Positions 1-8,073 of a stretch of DNA of 64,000 nt are shown here, one piece after another. The DNA comes from Amycolatopsis jiangsuensis (lineage in GTDB: Bacteria > Actinomycetota > Actinomycetes > Mycobacteriales > Pseudonocardiaceae). How positions within the stretch are numbered: the stretch's first letter is position 1; the number at the start of each line of letters is the position of its first letter. The notes below the pieces were generated by a model. That model saw only the letters and a list, made by a program, of their open reading frames with translations. It searched no databases and had not been told where the DNA came from. Both the position numbers and the translations under genes were made by a program. The DNA is taken from the NCBI RefSeq assembly GCF_014204865.1, contig NZ_JACHMG010000001.1, positions 6,164,501 to 6,228,500 of the forward strand, written 5' to 3'.

Positions 1-100
1 CCGGTCGGGGTGAGAGCGGGGTCTGGGCGCTGGTTCCCGAGCATACCGCCGGGCGGATGCCCCCGCGGGCCGGTGGAGAACCACGGGAGCCGGACCGCGG

Positions 101-526
101 TCAGCCGTTCGGGGCGTCGCCGAGGTAGGGCCGCAGCCGCTCGGCCAGCACCCGGCGGGACACGTCGGTGGCCGGTCCGGCAGGCGCCTGACCCGGAGGA
201 CGCCCGGCGGCGGTGTCGGCGACGAACCGGGCCACCGCGTCCGGGCCGGGGACGAGGTCGTCGCCGTGGTGCGCGAGGACGACCGCGGCCGCGCCGGGGT
301 CGGTTTCCACCGCGAGGGACCACCCCCGGCGTTCGTTCCAGACCAGCATGACGTCGTGACCGGGCCGGCCGGGCCACCGCCGCGGCAGCCCGAGGTAGGC
401 GGTTGCGGTGTCGCTGATCTCCACCGTGGCGCTTTCGTCCGGGACACCGACCGCGGCCGCCACCGCCCGCACGTACTCGCCGAGGGCGCGTTCGAGCGTT
501 CGGGCGTCGGGTTCGGGGTGTTCCAT
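101..526 (-). CDS. DUF6292 family protein
   Basis: A 141-residue soluble protein of unknown function. I assign it to DUF6292, a family seen mainly in Pseudonocardiaceae, from the N-terminal helix (GEYVRAVAAAVGVP), the ISDTATAYLGL stretch and the LVWNERRGWSLAVET strand near residues 65-80. The ATG at 526 is chosen because the family similarity starts just after it; the upstream in-frame extension is low-complexity and lacks homologous features. No catalytic motif or membrane segment is visible. It is a single gene with no close partner on its strand, and it ends about 100 bp from the window edge. Function is unknown. Confidence 0.75.
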   Translation of the reverse strand: MEHPEPDARTLERALGEYVRAVAAAVGVPDESATVEISDTATAYLGLPRRWPGRPGHDVMLVWNERRGWSLAVETDPGAAAVVLAHHGDDLVPGPDAVARFVADTAAGRPPGQAPAGPATDVSRRVLAERLRPYLGDAPNG

Positions 527-787
527 GACCGCCACGCTAGAGGGCCACCGACCGGCGTGCCGGATGGGCCCGGGGCCGGTCGGCATTCGAAGGGTCGACC
601 GTACGGGAACCATTCCGGCGGTTCGTTCGTTGTGACTATTGGTTGCTCTCGCTCACGTAGCGGGCCTCAGCGGTGAGGACGTCCCGGCAACCTCCACCAT
701 CTCCCGGTTTTGGGCCGCCGTCAGCGGGCTACCCGGAACTTGATCGCCCCAGACCCTGGCGAACAGGTACGTCAAGGAGCGATCGAC

Positions 788-1801
788 ATGACACAAACGC
801 TGCAACGGCCACCCAACACCGCGGAGCCGATGCTCGCGGGCGAAAAGTCCCGCACCGAAACCTTTCTGGTCAAGCTGTTCGCGGTCGTGCCGCTGCTGGC
901 GCTGGCCGCCGCGGTGCCGTTCGCGTGGGGCTGGGGCCTCGGCTGGACCGACGTCGCCCTGGCCATCGGGTTCTACTTCCTGACCGGCCTGGGAGTCACC
1001 ATCGGCTTCCACCGCTACTTCACCCACGGCGCCTTCAAGGCGAACCGCGGCCTGCGGATCGCCCTCGCCGCCACCGGCAGCATGGCCATGCAGGGCCCGG
1101 TGATCGGCTGGGTCGCCGACCACCGCCGCCACCACGCCTTCGCCGACCGCGAGGGTGATCCGCATTCCCCGTGGCGTTACGGCACTTCGGCCGCCGCGCT
1201 CGCGAAGGGTTTCTGGCACGCCCACATGGGCTGGTTGTTCGACCGGGAGAAGACCAACGCGCAGCGGTTCGCCCCCGACCTGCTCGCCGACCGCGACATC
1301 GCCCGGATCGACCGCTGGTTCCCCGCGCTGACCGTGGTCACCTTGCTGGCCCCGGCCGTGCTCGGCGGGCTGGTGACGATGTCCTGGTGGGGCGCGCTGA
1401 CCGCGTTCTTCTGGGCGAGCCTGGTGCGGGTGGCCGTGCTGCACCACGTCACCTGGTCGGTGAACTCGTTGTGCCACATGATCGGTGACCGGCCCTACGC
1501 CGCTCGCGACAAGTCCGCGAACTTCTGGCCGCTGGCCATCGCCTCCATGGGCGAGTCGTGGCACAACTCCCACCACGCCGACCCGACCGGCGCCCGCCAC
1601 GGCGTCCGCCGCGGCCAGCTCGACATGTCCGCGCGCCTGATCTGGCTGTTCGAAAAGGTCGGCTGGGCCACCGAAGTCCGCTGGCCCAAGCCTGAACGCC
1701 TGGCCCGCAAGCTCAACCCCGGCTACTCCGCGGCGCCCCGCGGGTTCGGCAAGGCGGAACGCGGCCTGCTCACCGAGACCCCGGACCGGAGCCGGTCGTG
1801 A
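788..1801 (+). CDS. Membrane acyl-CoA (delta-9 type) fatty acid desaturase
   Basis: A 337-residue integral membrane di-iron desaturase that inserts a double bond into acyl chains, adjusting membrane fluidity. The three histidine boxes are visible: HRYFTH at 75-80, HRRHH at 112-116 and HNSHH at 259-263. Hydrophobic segments lie at about 31-72 and 176-225. The ATG at 788 is chosen because AAGGAG lies 9 bases upstream; a longer in-frame extension has no such site. The gene ends in GTGA, so the next gene (a DUF5994 protein) starts within its stop codon, suggesting translational coupling. The family assignment is firm. Acyl-CoA versus acyl-lipid substrate cannot be told from sequence. Confidence 0.93.
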   Translation: MTQTLQRPPNTAEPMLAGEKSRTETFLVKLFAVVPLLALAAAVPFAWGWGLGWTDVALAIGFYFLTGLGVTIGFHRYFTHGAFKANRGLRIALAATGSMAMQGPVIGWVADHRRHHAFADREGDPHSPWRYGTSAAALAKGFWHAHMGWLFDREKTNAQRFAPDLLADRDIARIDRWFPALTVVTLLAPAVLGGLVTMSWWGALTAFFWASLVRVAVLHHVTWSVNSLCHMIGDRPYAARDKSANFWPLAIASMGESWHNSHHADPTGARHGVRRGQLDMSARLIWLFEKVGWATEVRWPKPERLARKLNPGYSAAPRGFGKAERGLLTETPDRSRS

Positions 1802-2238
1802 CCGCCGTTGGTGACGAGGTCCGCCTGCAGCTGAAACCGGCCGCCGGCGGCGGGTACGTCGACGGCGCGTGGTGGCCGCGGTCCCGCGACGCCGGCGTCG
1901 AGTTCCCCGGCGTCCTCGCGGCGGTGCGCGACCGGGTGGGCGACGTCGAGCGGATCAGCTACCCGCTGGGCGACGGCTGGGAGATCGCCCACCGCAAGCT
2001 CGTGGTGGACGGCCGTGTCGTCCGGCTGGAGGGGTTCCACTCGATGCAGGCGCACACCGTCGCGCTCGTCGGCACGCAGCAGCGGCGCCTGATCCTGCTC
2101 GTGGTGGCGCCGGACACCGCGCGCGACGCCGCCACCGCCGCCCTGCGGACGGCCGCGGACCCGGACACCACGGCCAGTGCCGAGGACATCCTCGCCGGGC
2201 GAGGTGCGCCGCCGGCGGCGCACCCGGGCCGGCCCTGA
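1798..2238 (+). CDS. DUF5994 family protein, copy 1
   Basis: A 146-residue cytoplasmic protein of the actinobacterial DUF5994 family, function unknown. Signature features are LQLKPAAGGGYVDGAWWPRS near the N-terminus, an ERISYPLGDGW strand, and RRLILLVVAPDT followed by an alanine-rich helix. The GTG start overlaps the desaturase stop by four bases (GTGA), so the two genes are probably one operon. A second family member lies at 5579-6121 on the other strand. The coupling to a desaturase hints at a cell-envelope or stress context, but this is inference. Confidence 0.85.
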   Translation: MTAVGDEVRLQLKPAAGGGYVDGAWWPRSRDAGVEFPGVLAAVRDRVGDVERISYPLGDGWEIAHRKLVVDGRVVRLEGFHSMQAHTVALVGTQQRRLILLVVAPDTARDAATAALRTAADPDTTASAEDILAGRGAPPAAHPGRP

Positions 2239-2383
2239 CCACGTGAAGCGTCGCCGCTCGCCGGGTGCCCTGGTGGCCGGGCGGGTACGCTCGGTGGACG
2301 CAGCCGCGGTAGCGGTGCTGATCCGGGCCCGGCGGTGTCCGCGTTGGTGGGGCGCTCACGAACACCGACCCGGAGGGAACCGG

Positions 2384-2428
2384 ATGCGGGAACGCGGAGC
2401 TCACCGGTGGTGGGTTCGCGGTGGCTGA
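2384..2428 (+). CDS. Possible 14-codon leader peptide ahead of GAF-ANTAR gene
   Basis: A very short ORF reading MRERGAHRWWVRGG. GGAGGG sits 5-11 bases before its ATG, a stronger ribosome-binding site than the one at the following regulator gene. Its stop codon lies a few bases inside the regulator, whose GTG is at 2421. It could be a translational-coupling leader. It could equally be chance, because short ORFs are common at this GC content. Confidence 0.25.
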   Translation: MRERGAHRWWVRGG

Positions 2429-3146
2429 GGTCGAGGACCTGCGTGCGAGCGTGCTGGCCGCCCTGGACGAAGACGCGCCCGGCAGCGGGGTCGACGTCGT
2501 CGGCCGCGTGTGCCGGGCGTGTGTGCGCTTGCTGCCGGTGGACGGAGCGGCGGTGTCGGTGGTGGCCGGCACCGGGCACCGCGAGACCGTCTACGCCAGT
2601 GACGCGGTGAGCTCGGCGCTGGCGGAGCTGCAGTTTTCCCTCGGTGAAGGACCGTGTTTCGAGGCCCAGACCTCGGGCGGGCCGGTTCTGGTGCCCGATC
2701 TGGCCGCCGGGCCGCCATCGGCGTGGCCGGTGTTCGCGGCCGAGGCCGCGGCGCAGCCGGTGGCCGCGTTGTTCACGTTCCCGGTGCAGATCGGGGCGGT
2801 CCGGGTGGCGACCCTCGATACCTACCGCTCGACGCCGGGCTCGCTCGACGCTGCCGACCTGTCGACGGCCTTGCAGGTGGCCGACATCGCGGCACTCGCC
2901 CTGTCGGGGTTGCGCGAAGGGGGTGATCGCTGGCTCGACGGCGACGGTCAGTGGATGGACGGCGCGGGAATGCGGTTCCGGGAGGTGCACCAGGCCACCG
3001 GGATGCTGATCGCGCACCTGGACCTGCCCGCCTCGGCCGCCTTGGCCCGGCTGCGGGCCTACGCGTTCGGCCAAGGACGTTCCCTGCTGGAGGTCGCGGC
3101 CGACGTCGTGGCCCGGCGGCTGCGGCTGGACGAGGAGTTCCGGTGA
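2421..3146 (+). CDS. GAF-ANTAR domain transcription antiterminator, copy 1
   Basis: A 241-residue cytoplasmic regulator. Residues about 20-165 form a GAF sensor domain (SLGEGPCFEA and the TFPVQIGAVRVATLD strand are typical). Residues about 175-240 form an ANTAR RNA-binding domain (FREVHQATGMLIAHLDLPA, then ARLRAYAFGQGRSLLEVAADVV). ANTAR proteins bind paired hairpins in nascent RNA and prevent termination. There is no receiver domain, so control would come from a ligand or redox input at GAF. The GTG start is the only one that leaves the GAF domain complete. A second GAF-ANTAR gene follows 42 bp downstream, probably in the same transcript. Confidence 0.88.
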   Translation: MAEVEDLRASVLAALDEDAPGSGVDVVGRVCRACVRLLPVDGAAVSVVAGTGHRETVYASDAVSSALAELQFSLGEGPCFEAQTSGGPVLVPDLAAGPPSAWPVFAAEAAAQPVAALFTFPVQIGAVRVATLDTYRSTPGSLDAADLSTALQVADIAALALSGLREGGDRWLDGDGQWMDGAGMRFREVHQATGMLIAHLDLPASAALARLRAYAFGQGRSLLEVAADVVARRLRLDEEFR

Positions 3147-3188
3147 GGATCACCATGAAGGCAGCTGACGATTCAGGAGATGGTGGGC

Positions 3189-3935
3189 ATGCCCGACCGT
3201 GAACGACAGGTGACCCGGGCGTTCGTCGCGCTGGCGGACACGCTGGTCGACGATTACGACGTCGCGGATCTGCTGCACACGCTGGTGGTGCAGTGCGTGG
3301 AGCTGCTCGACGTCGCGGCGGCCGGGCTGACGCTGGCCGACGAGCGGGGCGGCCTGCAGGTGCTGGCGTCCTCCACCGAGCAGGCACGGCTGCTGGAGCT
3401 GTTCCAGCTCGACATCGACGAGGGGCCGTGCGTCGAGTGCTTCACCACCAGCACCCCGGTCCTGGTGGCCGACATCGCCGCCCAGGCGGTGCGGTGGCCG
3501 CGGTTCGCGGCCGAGGCGGCCAGGGACGGGTTCGCGTCGGTGCACGCGGTACCGATGCGGCTGCGCCGGCAGACGATCGGGGCGCTGAACCTCTTCGGGC
3601 ACTCCCCGGGTGAGCTGTCGGCCGACGACGTGGCACTGGCCCAGGGACTGGCCGACACCGCGACCATCGGGATCCTCCACGAACGGGCCTTCCGGCAGGG
3701 TGAGATCCTCTCCGAGCAGCTGCAGACCGCGTTGAACAGCCGGGTGATCATCGAGCAGGCCAAGGGCGTGCTCGCCGTCAGCGGGCAGCTGAGCATGGAC
3801 GCGGCGTTCACCGCCTTGCGCGGCTACGCCCGGCGGAACAACCGCCGGCTCAGCGACGTGGCCCGTGCCCTGGCCGACCGCACCCTCGCGCCCGCGGTCG
3901 TGCTGGCGCCCTCGACGGTGGGCCGCCCGCATTGA
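3189..3935 (+). CDS. GAF-ANTAR domain transcription antiterminator, copy 2
   Basis: A 248-residue regulator with a GAF domain at about 15-165 (LDIDEGPCVECF, VPMRLRRQTIGALNLF) and a C-terminal ANTAR domain at about 175-235 (LNSRVIIEQAKGVLA is the classic entry to the ANTAR three-helix bundle). The ATG at 3189 is preferred over the one at 3180 because AGGAGA occupies 3175-3180, which gives a proper 8-base spacing to 3189 and would overlap the earlier ATG. It follows copy 1 closely. A perfect hairpin beginning at its stop codon probably ends the transcript. Confidence 0.9.
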   Translation: MPDRERQVTRAFVALADTLVDDYDVADLLHTLVVQCVELLDVAAAGLTLADERGGLQVLASSTEQARLLELFQLDIDEGPCVECFTTSTPVLVADIAAQAVRWPRFAAEAARDGFASVHAVPMRLRRQTIGALNLFGHSPGELSADDVALAQGLADTATIGILHERAFRQGEILSEQLQTALNSRVIIEQAKGVLAVSGQLSMDAAFTALRGYARRNNRRLSDVARALADRTLAPAVVLAPSTVGRPH

Positions 3936-3954
3936 CAGTCCTTTGTGGACTGTC
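3934..3954 (+). terminator. Hairpin at end of the GAF-ANTAR pair
   Basis: Perfect 8-bp stem (GACAGTCC / GGACTGTC) around a 5-base loop, beginning at the stop codon of the second GAF-ANTAR gene. There is no T-tract, as is usual for actinobacterial terminators. Since ANTAR proteins act on RNA hairpins, a regulatory hairpin is an alternative. Confidence 0.5.
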
Positions 3955-4066
3955 GAACGAAAGGTGCCGAACGGTCCGCTGGTGATGACCAACGGCCCTC
4001 CCGCCCGCGGACGCGGTGCGGTCATGCTGGGGGACGGCCGACCGGCTCCCGACGGCAGGAGTGCCC

Positions 4067-4723
4067 ATGCGGTTCCGTGATCGCCGGGAGGCGGGCGAAC
4101 GACTGGCCCTCCGCCTGCGCCCGCTGCGCGGTGACCGCGCCGTGGTCCTCGGCCTGTCCGAGGGCGGCCTCGTGGTCGCCGCCGCAATCGCCGACGTCCT
4201 CGGGGCGCCGCTGGACATCCTGCTCACCGCCCGGATCGAGGCCGCCGGACCACCACCGGTGCTGCTCGGTGCCGTCGGGGAGGGCGGCCTGGTCGTCTGG
4301 GACCACGGCGCGATCCGCCGGTTCGACATCTCGGCGGACGAGCTCACCAGGCTCGCCGACCGGGCGCGGGGCGGCTTGGCCCGGCAGGTCGCCGTCTACC
4401 GGCGCGACGTCGCGCCGGTGCCGATCGCCGGCCGGACCGTGGTTCTCGCCGACGACGGCGCCGCCACCGGCACGACCGCGCACACGGCGATCCGCGTCCT
4501 GCGCGCCCGCCAGGTGCGCCGGATCGTGCTCGCGGTCCCGGTCGCCCAGGCACCCGTCCTCGACCGGCTCGCCCGCGAGGTCGACCAGTTCGTCTGCCTG
4601 CGCCCGCTGCCCTGGCTGCACGCGGTCCGCAACAGCTACCGGAAGTTCCCGGCGATCGCGGACACCGACGCGCTCGAACTCCTGCACCGCGAACCCCGCC
4701 TGCCGACCGAGGTCCCACTGTGA
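4067..4723 (+). CDS. Phosphoribosyltransferase-domain protein
   Basis: A 218-residue protein of the type I phosphoribosyltransferase fold. The PRPP-binding loop is readable as VVLADDGAATGTTAHTAI at about 128-145, preceded by a hydrophobic strand and followed by a helix as in the family. N-terminal LGLSEGGLVVAAAIADVLGAPLDI matches proteins in actinobacterial stress regions. The substrate is not predictable; many such proteins are annotated only by fold. The ATG at 4067 is preceded by AGGAG at 6-10 bases. It stands alone between the GAF-ANTAR terminator and a convergent gene. Confidence 0.82.
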   Translation: MRFRDRREAGERLALRLRPLRGDRAVVLGLSEGGLVVAAAIADVLGAPLDILLTARIEAAGPPPVLLGAVGEGGLVVWDHGAIRRFDISADELTRLADRARGGLARQVAVYRRDVAPVPIAGRTVVLADDGAATGTTAHTAIRVLRARQVRRIVLAVPVAQAPVLDRLAREVDQFVCLRPLPWLHAVRNSYRKFPAIADTDALELLHREPRLPTEVPL

Positions 4724-4742
4724 CGTCCACAATGGACTGATA

Positions 4743-5381
4743 TCAACCTGGCAGGCGCACGGCGATCTCGGCGCCCAGGGTGGCACCGCCGGCCAGGTCG
4801 AGGTGGTCGCCGCTCCAGAAGCGGCCCGGATCGTACCAGTTCGGCCGCCGGCCCGGCGGCAGCAGGCCCATGGCTTCGTAGGTCAGCGCGACGATCTCGG
4901 CGCAGTAACCGGACTCGAGGCCGGTGTCCCGGGCGACGTCCCGCTTCCGGGACGGCAGCCGTCCACCGAGCCAGCGGGACGCCAGCCGCGCGGTCGACGG
5001 GAACGGGGTGCCGTCGAGCCGCGCGATCGTGCGCAGGGCGGCGTCCTCCAGCTCCGCGGTGACCGGGTGGTCGAGCTGGCGCAGCCAGACCCGCTGGTGA
5101 TACCGCTCGGCCCAGACGAGCACCGCCTGGCGCAGGTCGTGCAGCTGAGCGCCACGGTGGTGGGATCCCGACCAGACGTCCGGCAGGCTCTTCCCCAGCT
5201 CCGCGTGCCACATCAGCGGCGGCAGGTCCTCGATCACCACGGCCATGCCGACGTGGTTGACCGGGCTGTTCGTGACGACGCGGATCGTGCGGTCGGCCGC
5301 GGACCGGCCCCGGAACAGCCACAGGTCGCCCGTGCGCGTCACGGCCACGGCTTCGTCGAGATCGAGCTCGGTCCCCGGCAC
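4743..5381 (-). CDS. YiiX/YebB-like permuted papain-fold protein
   Basis: A 212-residue protein that I read as a circularly permuted NlpC/P60-type cysteine peptidase or amidase. The family pattern is a His in a short NSPVNHVGMAVV motif near residues 38-49 and, about 120 residues later, a Cys in GYCAEIVALTYEAMGLL, with the remaining polar residue between them. No signal peptide or membrane segment is visible, so it is likely cytoplasmic. The start is a GTG 17 bp from a divergent small ORF. Substrate is unknown. The distant assignment is from motif order, not from close similarity. Confidence 0.6.
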   Translation of the reverse strand: MPGTELDLDEAVAVTRTGDLWLFRGRSAADRTIRVVTNSPVNHVGMAVVIEDLPPLMWHAELGKSLPDVWSGSHHRGAQLHDLRQAVLVWAERYHQRVWLRQLDHPVTAELEDAALRTIARLDGTPFPSTARLASRWLGGRLPSRKRDVARDTGLESGYCAEIVALTYEAMGLLPPGRRPNWYDPGRFWSGDHLDLAGGATLGAEIAVRLPG

Positions 5382-5398
5382 GGCAGTAGCCTAGGCCC

Positions 5399-5572
5399 AT
5401 GCGCTGGTGGAAGACACTGGGACTGGCCGGGCTCGTCGGGGTCGCCGCGACCGGGGTGGTGATCGCGCGCCAGGAACGACGGCGGCGGGCCTACACCCCG
5501 GACGAGATCCGGGAACGGCTGCACGCCCGCCTCGACGCCACACCACCGGGATCCGGCGGCGGAGCGAACTGA
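5399..5572 (+). CDS. Small single-pass membrane protein (57 aa)
   Basis: The ORF begins MRWWKTLGLAGLVGVAATGV, giving one hydrophobic segment at residues 6-23. A basic stretch (RQERRRR) follows, then a short soluble tail with YTPDEIRERLHARL. The positive-inside rule puts the tail in the cytoplasm. A TAGCCT hexamer seven bases before the ATG fits a -10 box of a leaderless transcript. It diverges from the YiiX-like gene with a 17-bp gap. The amphipathic tail and clean membrane segment look like selected coding sequence, but no family is recognised. Confidence 0.55.
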   Translation: MRWWKTLGLAGLVGVAATGVVIARQERRRRAYTPDEIRERLHARLDATPPGSGGGAN

Positions 5573-5578
5573 GGACGG

Positions 5579-6121
5579 CTACGCGTCCACCGGTTCCGCC
5601 TGCGTGGGAATCCGGCCGCCTTCGACCTCCCAGCGCTGCACCGCTGTGTCCTCGTCAAGGGCGGCGAGCAGCGTGTCGACCGTGTCGTCGTTGCCGCGGC
5701 GTGCCGCGGTCAGCAGCGCGTGGTGCGCGAGGTCCGGATCGGCGTCCGGCGGGATCACCAGCAGCGTCAGCCGGCGGCGCGCGCCGACCCCGATCACGGT
5801 CAGGGTGGCGGCGTGCGGCGATCGGAAGCCTTCGAGCCGGACGTCGCCGTGCTCGTCCCCGGAACGCAGCCGGCGCGGGGTGGGTGGCCAGGCCGCGAGG
5901 TGGTAGGTGACCCGTTCGATCCGGCCCAGCCGGGCGGTCAGTGTCGGGAGCAGCGACGGCAGTTCGACGGTCAGGTCCAGGGAAAGGGGCCACCAGGCGC
6001 CGTCGACCCACCCCGTGATGGGTGCTTCCGGCTTGAGCCGCAGCCGCGGCGCGTGGTGGCGGAGTTCGTCGGCCGCCTGGGCGAAGCGCATGGCGTGGGT
6101 GGTGTGCGGGACCGACTTCAT
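5579..6121 (-). CDS. DUF5994 family protein, copy 2
   Basis: A 180-residue DUF5994 protein, related to copy 1 at 1798-2238. Shared features are LRLKPEAPITGWVDGAWWPL, the ERVTYHLAAW strand and RRLTLLVIPPDADPDLAHHAL. The ATG at 6121 is preceded by a GGGAG Shine-Dalgarno. The roughly 95 bp upstream of the start is nearly duplicated at 7981-8074, in front of a truncated ORF. This gene points away from the GNAT gene and alanine dehydrogenase on the same strand. Function is unknown. Confidence 0.85.
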   Translation of the reverse strand: MKSVPHTTHAMRFAQAADELRHHAPRLRLKPEAPITGWVDGAWWPLSLDLTVELPSLLPTLTARLGRIERVTYHLAAWPPTPRRLRSGDEHGDVRLEGFRSPHAATLTVIGVGARRRLTLLVIPPDADPDLAHHALLTAARRGNDDTVDTLLAALDEDTAVQRWEVEGGRIPTQAEPVDA

Positions 6122-6217
6122 GCCGGTGCTCCCGTCCCCGGCCGGAAGGCACTGGCCGGACTTGGGGCCGAAAACGACGCGGGCTTGATCGCCGGCGTGC
6201 GAAATGCTCTCGGACAA
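6122..6217 (-). promoter_or_regulatory. Promoter/leader element, copy A
   Basis: The untranslated leader of DUF5994 copy 2. Reading the minus strand it contains CCGAGAGCATTTCG, later CGGCCCCAA, then GGGACGGGAGCACCG directly before the ATG. The same blocks in the same order and nearly the same spacing occur at 7981-8073 on the plus strand. Confidence 0.6.
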
Positions 6218-6225
6218 TGCCGATT

Positions 6226-6690
6226 CTACTCCGGAGGAGGGACGTTTCGTTCCGCGGCAGCGGGCCGTTCGCGCTGCAGTCCCGGCCGGAACGGGATGCC
6301 CAGTGCCGCGAAAACGCCGAGCATCTTCGCGTTTTCCGCGTCGGTGTCGGCGACGAGCATCCGCACGCCTTCGTGTTCCGCCGAGACGGCGAGCTGTTCG
6401 AGCAGCAGGGCCGCCACGCCGAGGATCGGGCCGCGACCGTCGACGACCAGCGCGACCGCCGCTTCGGCCGGGTCGGCCAGGATGTCGTAGCGGGCGACAC
6501 CGGCCAGCCGGGAGTGCAGGAAGCAGCCCACGGCGGTGTGCCCGACGCCGGAGCTGTGGGACAGCTGCGTCGAGAGCTCGGCCAGCCCGGCCACGCCGAG
6601 GCCGAAGAACCGCAGGTGCCGGTCGCGCCCGGAAAGCCGGGCCCGCAGGGCGAGGACCGCGGCGGCGTCCCCGGCTTCCAGCTTGCGCAC
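6226..6690 (-). CDS. GNAT family N-acetyltransferase (short)
   Basis: A 154-residue GNAT-fold protein expected to transfer acetyl groups from acetyl-CoA. The N-terminal KLEAGDAAAVLALRARLSGRDRHLRFFG is characteristic of the GNAT group found in protein-lysine acetyltransferases and acetyl-CoA-synthetase-associated proteins. A central ALVVDGRGPILGVAALLLEQL stretch and the VADTDAENAKMLGVFAALGI segment form the acetyl-CoA-binding half. The start is the GTG at 6690, the first available after the upstream gene's stop codon, with no evident Shine-Dalgarno. It lies 48 bp downstream of the alanine-dehydrogenase-like gene, so the two are probably cotranscribed. Confidence 0.75.
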   Translation of the reverse strand: MRKLEAGDAAAVLALRARLSGRDRHLRFFGLGVAGLAELSTQLSHSSGVGHTAVGCFLHSRLAGVARYDILADPAEAAVALVVDGRGPILGVAALLLEQLAVSAEHEGVRMLVADTDAENAKMLGVFAALGIPFRPGLQRERPAAAERNVPPPE

Positions 6691-6738
6691 CCAGGCGGGC
6701 GTTGCGGCTCGAACGCCCGGCCGGCGGCGGCACTTGTC

Positions 6739-7917
6739 TCAGGTGGACGGTTCCGGTGCCTTGAGCCGCCGGGAGCGGTGCGGGTATTCCGGCGCGCGCT
6801 GCTGGAAGGACAGGATCGCGGGGTTGCGGATCGTGCCCTCCTGGATCTCGATGGCCCGCCGCACCGTTTCCTCTCCGTCCCAAGTGGACTGTCCGGAAAG
6901 GACTGTCCGCAGGTGTGGCAGCAGGGCTTCGCTGATCTCCCAGGTCGCGGAGTTCCACAGGTAGGACGGGCTGTGGTCGACGGCGTAGTAGGTGATGCCG
7001 TGGCCGACCGGGAAGGTCGGCCGGGTGAACGTGGTGGGCCGCGCCCAGCTGAAGCCCATGCCTACGTCGCAGGAGACGTCGACGATGAGGCTGCCGGGGG
7101 TGAGCGCGGCGAGGTCGTCTTCGATGAGGAAGGTCAGCGGCGCTTCGGTGTCCTGGAGCACGCAGTTGACGACGATGTCGTGCTCGGCGAGGAACCCGGC
7201 CAGCGGCACCCGGCCGTGGGCGGTGTGTGCGTGGCTGCGGCGAGGGTCGCCCGGGTGGTTCTTGTCGTGGTCGAAGTGGACCATCGTCGCGGAATGGATC
7301 GGTGAGCCGACCGCGCTGAGGCCGCGAGCGGTGAGGACTTCGACGTCGTGGATCCCGTGGGCGTTCAGCGCGGTCACCGCGCCGCGCGCGGTCGCGCCGA
7401 AGCCGATCACCACCGCCCGCAAGCGGCGGCCGTAGTCGCCGGTCGAGCCGATCAGCTGCAGGGCGTGCAGGACCGAGCAGTAGCCGGCCAGTTCGTTGTT
7501 CTTGTGGAAGACGTGCAGCCCGAACGAGCCGTCGCGCCGCCAGTGGTTCATCGCCTCGAAGGCGATCACGGTCAGCCGCCGGTCGATGGCCAGCTGGGTC
7601 AGTTCGGCGTCCTGCACGCAGTGCGGCCAGCCCCACAGCACCTGGCCTTCCCGGAGTTCCGCGACGTCCTCCCGCAGGGGTTTGGCCAGCAGGACGACGT
7701 CGGATTCGGCGATGAGCTGCTCCCGCGTACGCAGGCCAGCGACCGCGCGCGCCAGGTGTTCGTCGGGTACGCCGAAAGGTTCGCCGTACCCGTGTTCGAG
7801 GTAGATGCGTTCCCGGAGATCGGCGTCGATCCGGTCCAGGTGGTGCGGGTGGATCGGCAGCCGCCGTTCGTTCTCCTTGCGAGAACGGGCGATGACACCG
7901 AGACTGAGCTGGTCCAC
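6739..7917 (-). CDS. Alanine dehydrogenase/PNT-family enzyme, N5-(carboxyethyl)ornithine synthase-like
   Basis: A 392-residue NAD(P)-dependent oxidoreductase of the alanine dehydrogenase/transhydrogenase family. The N-terminal substrate domain shows ENERRLPIHPHHL and a GWPHCVQD segment; the Rossmann domain carries VVIGFGATARGAVTAL, and IVDVSCDVGMGF is the conserved active-site strand. The overall pattern fits the carboxyethylornithine synthase branch better than classical alanine dehydrogenase. The substrate, an amino acid plus pyruvate, is inferred. The GTG at 7917 is chosen because GAAGGGG precedes it at good spacing; an upstream GTG at 7950 lacks this. Confidence 0.8.
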   Translation of the reverse strand: MDQLSLGVIARSRKENERRLPIHPHHLDRIDADLRERIYLEHGYGEPFGVPDEHLARAVAGLRTREQLIAESDVVLLAKPLREDVAELREGQVLWGWPHCVQDAELTQLAIDRRLTVIAFEAMNHWRRDGSFGLHVFHKNNELAGYCSVLHALQLIGSTGDYGRRLRAVVIGFGATARGAVTALNAHGIHDVEVLTARGLSAVGSPIHSATMVHFDHDKNHPGDPRRSHAHTAHGRVPLAGFLAEHDIVVNCVLQDTEAPLTFLIEDDLAALTPGSLIVDVSCDVGMGFSWARPTTFTRPTFPVGHGITYYAVDHSPSYLWNSATWEISEALLPHLRTVLSGQSTWDGEETVRRAIEIQEGTIRNPAILSFQQRAPEYPHRSRRLKAPEPST

Positions 7918-7980
7918 GAGGGCCCCTTCGCTAGAACCCAGTCTTAACACACTCCGCGCGGCCGTCGTGTACGCTGGGTG

Positions 7981-8073
7981 TTGACCGAGAGCATTTCGTG
8001 CGCAAGTGGTCGAACCTGCGCCGTCCTCGGCCCCAATCCGGCACTGCCAGCGACCGGGGACGGGAGCACCGAC
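7981..8073 (+). promoter_or_regulatory. Promoter/leader element, copy B
   Basis: The second copy of the DUF5994 leader, on the plus strand: TTGACCGAGAGCATTTCG at its start, CGGCCCCAATCCGGC in the middle and GGGACGGGAGCACCG before an ATG at 8074. It is about three bases shorter than copy A. Confidence 0.55.

Noticed and set aside
3189..3935. GAF-ANTAR start at 3180
   Set aside because: That ATG overlaps the AGGAGA ribosome-binding site, which is correctly spaced for the ATG at 3189.
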